Source: an uncultured Actinoplanes sp. (GTDB lineage: Bacteria > Actinomycetota > Actinomycetes > Mycobacteriales > Micromonosporaceae). Taken from it: DNA of 18,191 bases. Where the stretch lies: assembly GCA_934667465.1 (NCBI GenBank), contig CAKUMG010000022.1:1-18191 (forward strand). Direction: 5' to 3'. The notes under the pieces are model-generated. The model did no database searches and was not told the DNA's origin. It was given only the letters and a program-made list of their open reading frames with translations. A program made the position numbers and the translations under genes. Shown one piece after another: positions 13,556-18,191 of the stretch (within the stretch, counting starts at the first letter, position 1; each line of letters starts with the position of its first letter).

Positions 13556-15193
13556 TCAGGCGGCGGTGAGGATTTTGTGTTCGAGGACGACCGGGACGGC
13601 GAGGGTCTTGTAGCCGACGCTCTCGAAGAGCACGGTCATCTTGTCCTCCTCGTAGCCCATCACCATGCCGTCGCCCCATTCCTGGTGGCGGACCGTGCTG
13701 TGCACCTTGAAGGGCTCGTCGCCCGTGCTCTCCTCGATCTCCTCGGCCACGCCCTCGGCGCAGTTGTCGCAGTGCCCGCACGTGCCCTTGACGTCCTCGC
13801 CGAAATAGGCGAGCAGCGTCTGGGTGCGGCAGGCGCGGGTCTCGGCGAAGGCCCGCATCATGTCCGTACGGGACTTCTGGACCACCTGCTGCCGTTCGAA
13901 CTCCGCGGCGGCGAGGTCGGCCGCGCGGTCGGGGCGGGGCGCGTAGCGGGGGACCGTCCACTTGCTGCCGTCGCCGGCCCGGGCGGCGCCGACCTGTTCG
14001 AGGAGGGCGAGGAACTGGCCGAGCTTGCGCGGACCCAGGCCGGTCTTCTCCTTGAGCGCGGTCTTGGTGGCCGACTCCGCCCGCAGGGCCGCGGCCAGTT
14101 CCTTGAGCTCGGTGACGTCGGGGCTGCCGCCCTGGAAGAAGCGCTGGATGGCTTCGTCCTCGGCGCGCCACAGCAGCAGCGCGCGGCCCGGTTCGCCGTC
14201 GCGGCCCATCCGGCCGATCTCCTGGAAGTAGCTGTCCGGGGAGTCGGGGAGGGCGACGTGGGCGACCCAGCGGATGTTGGGCTTGTCGATGCCCATGCCG
14301 AACGCCGACGTGGCCACCATGATGTCGATCTTGTCGTTGGTGAAGTCCTCGTGCCGCTGCTCGCGCAGGCCGGCCGCCATGCCACCGTGGTAGAACTCGG
14401 CCGGGTAGCCCGCCTCGGTCAGATTCTCGGCGAGCTCCTCCGCCGCCCGGCGGGTGGCCACATAGATGATGCCGGGCCGGGAGACCTCGTCGAGCAGGGC
14501 GGTGAGCCGCCGCCAGCGGTAGTTCTCGTCGGGGCAGTAGGCCACCTCGAGGAACAGGTTCTTGCGGTCCAGCCCGGAGACGTGGATCTCGGGGTTGTTG
14601 AGGTGCAGCCGCTCGATGATGTCGTCGCGGACCGGCGGCGACGCCGTCGCGGTCAGCGCGAGGACCGGCGGGCGGCCGATGCCCTTGATGAGATGGCCGA
14701 GCTGCAGGAAGTCGGGGCGGAAGTCGTGGCCCCACGCCGAGATGCAGTGCGCCTCGTCGATGGCGACGAGGCCCGGGCGCAGGGCCCGGACCTCGTTCAT
14801 CCGCTCGGGGTCGCTGAGCTGTTCGGGCGTGATGAACAGGAACTCCGCCCGGCCCGTGCGCACCTCTTCGATCGCCTCGCGCTGCTGGGCCGGGGTCTCG
14901 GCCGAGCTGACCCGGACCGCGCGGGTCTTCGGGTCGTCGAGCGCGTTGAGCGCGGCGATCTGGTCCTGCTGCAGGGCGAGCAGGGGCGAGATCACCACCG
15001 TCGGCCCGGGCAGCAGCACCGCCGGGATCTGGTAGATCGCCGACTTGCCGGCGCCGGTGGGCAGGACGACCAGCGCGTCGCGGCGGCGCAGGACCGCCCG
15101 CATCGGCTTGAACTGGCCGGGACGCAGGGAGGGCCAGCCGAAGTGCTTGCGGGCGACCTTGCGCAAGCGGGGGCCGTAGATGGGCAGCTTCAT
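13556..15193 (-). CDS. recQ: RecQ-family ATP-dependent DNA helicase
   Basis: A 545-residue superfamily 2 helicase with 3'-5' unwinding expected. Motif 0 is FGWPSLRPGQ (18-27), Walker A LPTGAGKS (44-51), the DEAH box D146-H149 followed by the RecQ aromatic loop CISAWGHDFRPDF, motif III ALTATA, and motif VI QEIGRMGRDG (usual QxxGRxGRDG). A zinc module follows: CRTQTLLAYFGED and CGHCDNC, four cysteines in the RecQ arrangement. Instead of an HRDC domain, the last 50 residues read VRHQEWGDGMVMGYEEDKMTV and so on, resembling the Tudor-like/DUF3553-type tail seen on UvrD-like helicases. The role is DNA repair and recombination in the cytoplasm. ATG 15193 is chosen because family similarity begins there; a start at 15229 would add 12 residues. 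It lies 39 bp after the F420 oxidoreductase on the same strand. Confidence 0.94.
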   Translation of the reverse strand: MKLPIYGPRLRKVARKHFGWPSLRPGQFKPMRAVLRRRDALVVLPTGAGKSAIYQIPAVLLPGPTVVISPLLALQQDQIAALNALDDPKTRAVRVSSAETPAQQREAIEEVRTGRAEFLFITPEQLSDPERMNEVRALRPGLVAIDEAHCISAWGHDFRPDFLQLGHLIKGIGRPPVLALTATASPPVRDDIIERLHLNNPEIHVSGLDRKNLFLEVAYCPDENYRWRRLTALLDEVSRPGIIYVATRRAAEELAENLTEAGYPAEFYHGGMAAGLREQRHEDFTNDKIDIMVATSAFGMGIDKPNIRWVAHVALPDSPDSYFQEIGRMGRDGEPGRALLLWRAEDEAIQRFFQGGSPDVTELKELAAALRAESATKTALKEKTGLGPRKLGQFLALLEQVGAARAGDGSKWTVPRYAPRPDRAADLAAAEFERQQVVQKSRTDMMRAFAETRACRTQTLLAYFGEDVKGTCGHCDNCAEGVAEEIEESTGDEPFKVHSTVRHQEWGDGMVMGYEEDKMTVLFESVGYKTLAVPVVLEHKILTAA

Positions 15194-15232
15194 GGTGCGC
15201 CGATTCTGCCCCGGCCACCCGCGGGCCAAACG

Positions 15233-16183
15233 TCACGCATGCTGGGGCAGCACCTGCTCCGCGTACAGATCCATCAGGCCCTGCCAGTGCGGCCCGGTGT
15301 TGGCGACGTAGACCTCGTCGAACCCGGCCTTCTTGTATTCGCCGATCATCTCCAGGTGCGGTCCGGCCTGGTTGCCGCAGACGAACGCGTCCTTGACCAT
15401 GTCCTGCGTGACGAGCTGCGACGCCTGCTCGAAGTGCTTGGGGGAGGGCAGGACCTGGGAGAGCTCGCCCGGCACCCCGGCGTTCGGCCATTTCTCGTAC
15501 GCGATCCGCGCGCCCTCCTCCTCGGAACTCGCGAACGCCGCCTTGAACCCGGCCTGCGCCACCTTCTGGCCGCCGCCCGCGGAGCGGTACCGCGACACCA
15601 GCTCGCCGTCCGGCATCGTGCTCACATAGCCGTCGCCGATGCGCGCCGCGAGGTCCACGGCCTTGGGGCCGAACCCGGAGACCAGCACCTCGACCGGCTG
15701 CTCGGGCAGCGTGTAGATCCGCGCGTTCTCGACCGTGTAGTGCTTGCCGCGGTGCGACACGACGCCGCCCTGCCACAGCTCGCGCATGATCGCCACGGCC
15801 TCCTCGAGCATCTCCAGGCGCACGTCGGCCTCGGGCCAGGCGTCGCCGAAGATGTGCTCGTTGAGCGCCTCGCCGGTGCCCACCCCGAGCCGGAAGCGGC
15901 CGCCGGTGAGCACCGCGCTGGTGGCCGCCGCCTGGGCGATCACCGCGGGGTGGATCCGGACCGTCGGGCACGTGACAGCGGTGGTGATCGGCAGCGACGT
16001 GGCTTGGGCGAGCGCGCCGATCATCGACCAGACGAACGCGCTCTGCCCCTGGGCGTCGACCCACGGGTGGTAGTGGTCGGAGATCCAGAGCGCCGAGAAG
16101 CCGGCGCGCTCGGCGGCCTTCGCCTGCTCGATGAGCTCCGCCGGGCCGTACTCCTCGCAGGAGAGGAAATATCCGATTCGCAT
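15233..16183 (-). CDS. FGD-like F420-dependent LLM-class oxidoreductase
   Basis: A 316-residue TIM-barrel enzyme of the luciferase-like class, closest in pattern to F420-dependent glucose-6-phosphate dehydrogenase. The cofactor and active-site segments SDHYHPW (35-41) and GVGTGEALNE (100-109) line up with mycobacterial FGD1, putting H37, W41 and E105 at the positions of its H40, W44 and E109. TVRIHPAVIAQAAAT is also shared. The sugar-phosphate-binding lysines and arginine of FGD1 could not be confirmed by eye, and the protein is shorter, so glucose-6-phosphate as substrate is not claimed. It is likely to reduce or use F420. The ATG at 16183 is 18 bp from the upstream small membrane-protein gene, suggesting one transcript running into recQ. 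Confidence 0.9.
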   Translation of the reverse strand: MRIGYFLSCEEYGPAELIEQAKAAERAGFSALWISDHYHPWVDAQGQSAFVWSMIGALAQATSLPITTAVTCPTVRIHPAVIAQAAATSAVLTGGRFRLGVGTGEALNEHIFGDAWPEADVRLEMLEEAVAIMRELWQGGVVSHRGKHYTVENARIYTLPEQPVEVLVSGFGPKAVDLAARIGDGYVSTMPDGELVSRYRSAGGGQKVAQAGFKAAFASSEEEGARIAYEKWPNAGVPGELSQVLPSPKHFEQASQLVTQDMVKDAFVCGNQAGPHLEMIGEYKKAGFDEVYVANTGPHWQGLMDLYAEQVLPQHA

Positions 16184-16201
16184 GGCGATCGGATACCCCG
16201 G

Positions 16202-16423
16202 TTATTTGCCGCGGAACATCCGCTTGATCGCCCACAGCAGGAAGATGGCGCCGAGCGCGACGCCCAGCAGCCGGACGGCGTGAACCTCGGACCAGTCGAC
16301 TCCGGACGCTGCCTCCACCACGCCCCACAGCGTACCGATCGGCTCGGGAGGGCTCAAAGCACGCTCGGTGACGTCCAGCAAATAGGAAGGTTTGTTGACT
16401 GTAGTGCCGGGATGCGGAAGCAT
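16202..16423 (-). CDS. small protein with one membrane span
   Basis: A 73-residue frame beginning MLPHPGTTVNKPSYLLDV. The last 25 residues (AVRLLGVALGAIFLLWAIKRMFRGK) form one clear hydrophobic span with a basic end, so a C-terminally anchored protein is plausible. The ribosome binding site before the ATG is weak, and the first 15 residues are uncertain. Internal starts cannot be excluded. It stands first in a tight minus-strand series with the F420 oxidoreductase and RecQ, and is divergent from the GH3 gene across the second 69-bp element. The family is not recognised. Confidence 0.5.
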   Translation of the reverse strand: MLPHPGTTVNKPSYLLDVTERALSPPEPIGTLWGVVEAASGVDWSEVHAVRLLGVALGAIFLLWAIKRMFRGK

Positions 16424-16502
16424 GGGCCCGTCGCCGCGCCCATGACGGTCTCGGTCGATGCAGGGACGCGCTCTTTGAAGGGGAGTGCGTGTCGACCGAG
16501 GG

Positions 16503-16571
16503 TTGTTCGGGACCTGCCTGGAGCCGCGCCCGGCTGCGGTTTCACGCGGCGGTCTCCACCGTCCTGAACAA
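16503..16571. repeat. 69-bp element bounded by 11-bp inverted repeats, copy B
   Basis: TTGTTCGGGAC (16503-16513) and GTCCTGAACAA (16561-16571) form the ends; the one mismatch becomes a G-U pair in a plus-strand RNA. Total length equals that of copy A (3599-3667), and the 19 bases 16554-16572 are the exact reverse complement of 3598-3616. It ends 30 bp before the GH3 start and lies 80 bp from the divergent small membrane-protein gene. Confidence 0.7.
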
Positions 16572-16601
16572 TTCTCACTGTCACCGGAGGTACGCGAAGC
16601 C

Positions 16602-18138
16602 ATGTCCGATTCTGGCGACCTGTCCGACCTCGCCGCGGCGGTACTGCAGCCCGGCTTCGAGGGGACCACCGTGCCCGACTGGGTGCGCCGGTGGCTCGGC
16701 GAAGGGCTCGGTGGCGTGGCCCTGTTCGCCCGCAACGTCGAGACGCCCGCCCAGGTGGCGGCGCTCACCGCCCAGCTGCGCGCGGAACGCCCCGACGTGA
16801 TCGTGGCCATCGACGAGGAGGCCGGCGACGTCACCCGCTTCGAGTCCCGGCACGGCAGCTCGCGCCCCGGCAACCTCGGCCTCGGCGCCATCGACGACGT
16901 CGACCTGACCTGCGCGGTCGCCCGTGACCTGGGCCTCGACCTGGCGCACGCGGGCATCACGCTCGACTACGCGCCGGACACCGACGTCAACAACAACCCC
17001 GACAACCCCGTGATCGGCGTACGGGCGTTCGGGTCCGACGCCGCGCTGGTGGCCCGGCACAGCGCGGCGTGGATCCGCGGCCTGCAGGAATCCGGCGTCG
17101 CGGCCTGCGCGAAGCACTTCCCCGGGCACGGGGACACCGGCGTCGACTCGCACCACGACATGCCGCTGATCGGCCACGACCTGACCCGCCTGCAGGAGGT
17201 CGAGCTGGTCCCGTTCCGGGCCGCGATCGCCGCCGGGGTCCGCTCGATCATGACCGGCCACCTGCTCGTGCCGGCGCTCGACCCGCAGCTGCCCGCCACG
17301 CTGAGCCGGCGCATCCTGACCGGGCTGCTCCGCGAGGAACTGGGCTTCACCGGCCTGATCGTCACCGACGCGATCGAGATGCAGGGCGTACGCCGCGGGC
17401 GCCGACGCGATCTGCGTGGGCGGCGAGCACGCGGACGAGCACACCGCCACCCGGCTCCGCGACGCCGTCGTGGCCGCGGTCCGCTCCGGCGAGCTGAGCG
17501 AGCAGCGGCTGCGCGACGCCGCGTTCCGGGTCCGCGAGCTGGCCGCCTGGACCCTTGAGCGGCAGACCGCGATCGGCGCGCGCACGGTCGCCGACGCCGC
17601 CGGCGCGGCCACCCAGAAGATCGCCGTCGTCGGGCCCTCCGCCGTCGGCCGGGCCGCTGCCCGCCGGGCACTGCGCAGCACGAGTACGCCCGACGCGCCG
17701 CTGCTGCCGCTGACCGTGCCGCCGCACGTGGTGGAGTTCGCCCCGGTGCGCAACATCGCGATCGGTGCCGAGACGCCGTGGGGCGTGGGGGCGCCGCTGG
17801 GCCGGCTGCTGCCGGGCACGACGTCCGTACGGCTCTCCGAGGACGACCTGGCCGGGCTGAGCGACCCGGCGGGCGTGGTGCTCGCCGGTGCGGCCGGGCG
17901 GCCGCTGGTGCTCGTGGTCCGCGACGCTCACCGGCACCCGTGGATCGCGGACACGCTCGCGGGCACGCTGGCCGTGCGGCCGGACGCGATCGTGATCGAG
18001 ATGGGCGTACCCGTGCTGGTCGGCGGGGGGTTGCACCTCGCGACGCACGGGGCCACCCGGGCGTGCGGCGAGGCCGCGGCCGAGCTGCTCGCCGGCGCCC
18101 CGGCCCCGGACCGCGCCAAGCAGGCACTGGCCGCCTGA
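16602..18138 (+). pseudogene. GH3-family glycosidase (NagZ-like), with internal deletion and frameshift
   Basis: Frame 1 (16602 to about 17390) encodes the GH3 barrel: VAIDEEAGDVTRF (68-80), KHFPGHGDTGVDSHHDMP (171-188) with the NagZ-type Asp-Ser-His acid/base loop, and LIVTDAIEM (252-260) with the presumed nucleophile D256. After MQGV the frame changes. Frame 2 picks up AAGADAICVGGEHADEHTAT (from 17392) and continues to the stop at 18138 with a C-terminal domain (TQKIAVVGPSAVGRAAARRAL). About 12-17 residues normally found between these parts are missing, a deletion of about 40-50 bp not divisible by three. If real, the product would be truncated after the active-site region; an assembly fault is possible. 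Relatives release N-acetylglucosamine from peptidoglycan fragments. The start ATG has GGAGG 11 bp upstream. No signal peptide is seen. Confidence 0.88.
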
Positions 18139-18150
18139 GCCCTTCTTGCA

Positions 18151-18180
18151 CCGGCGGGCGCCCTCCGCGGCGCTCGCCGG
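18151..18180 (+). terminator. stem-loop terminator after the GH3 gene
   Basis: CCGGCGGGCG (18151-18160) pairs with CGCTCGCCGG (18171-18180), ten pairs including one G-U, around a 10-base loop, 12 bp after the stop. There is no T-run. Confidence 0.6.
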
Positions 18181-18191
18181 CGGGCGTGCGG

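Noticed and set aside
15233..16183. True F420-dependent glucose-6-phosphate dehydrogenase (fgd).
   Set aside because: The cofactor motifs match, but the protein is shorter and the phosphate-binding residues were not confirmed, so only FGD-like is claimed.
13310..16567. A 1085-codon plus-strand frame opposite recQ and the F420 oxidoreductase, and a similar 1002-codon minus frame.
   Set aside because: The minus-strand recQ and LLM frames carry complete motifs; these long frames have only biased composition.

Overview
The window is very GC-rich, with GTG starts, Arg/Ala/Pro-rich shadow frames on the opposite strands, a DUF5753-type XRE regulator and an F420-type oxidoreductase. Together these point to an actinobacterium, most likely of the Micromonosporaceae (Actinoplanes-like). 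That assignment is inferred from gene content, since no rRNA or other marker is present. I see no tRNA, rRNA, CRISPR, transposase, integrase or phage gene.

Layout. (1) 3-3407: an SRPBCC protein and a YihY/BrkB membrane protein on the minus strand, a divergent CrtI-like FAD oxidoreductase, and a small membrane protein whose 3' end overlaps that oxidoreductase. (2) 3408-3725: a long regulatory gap carrying a 69-bp inverted-repeat element, followed by an XRE/DUF5753 regulator (3726-4721). The regulator's tail overlaps the convergent SRPBCC-SDR operon (6118-4671). (3) 6239-7456: a GT4 glycosyltransferase ending at a clear stem-loop terminator. (4) 7602-11204: a compact four-gene operon of ABC ATPase, ABC-2 permease, sensor kinase and NarL-type response regulator, a typical drug-efflux or envelope-stress module. 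The kinase is interrupted by a frameshift at a run of seven C. (5) 11314-12925: a conserved hypothetical gene and a zinc-dependent alcohol dehydrogenase with a G/C-tract operator-like palindrome upstream. (6) 13024-13555: a rearrangement scar where a truncated plus-strand gene abuts a minus-strand remnant. (7) 16423-13556, minus strand: a small membrane protein, an FGD-like F420 oxidoreductase and a RecQ helicase, closely spaced and probably co-transcribed. (8) 16602-18138: a GH3 (NagZ-like) glycosidase with a small internal deletion and frameshift, ending at a stem-loop.

How the parts may work together. Segments 1 and 2 hold genes for small hydrophobic-ligand (SRPBCC), redox (SDR, FAD) and membrane proteins often found in actinobacterial general-stress loci; no shared pathway can be proven here. 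Segment 4 is a self-contained signal-and-export module.

The least explained signal is a 69-bp element bounded by 11-bp inverted repeats and present twice (3599-3667 and 16503-16571). Each copy lies just upstream of a plus-strand gene and opposite a divergent small membrane-protein gene. Three genes are broken or shortened (kinase, GH3, and the 13024 gene). The kinase and GH3 lesions need read-level checking before being taken as biological. I did not find convincing evidence of a wholly new multi-gene system.
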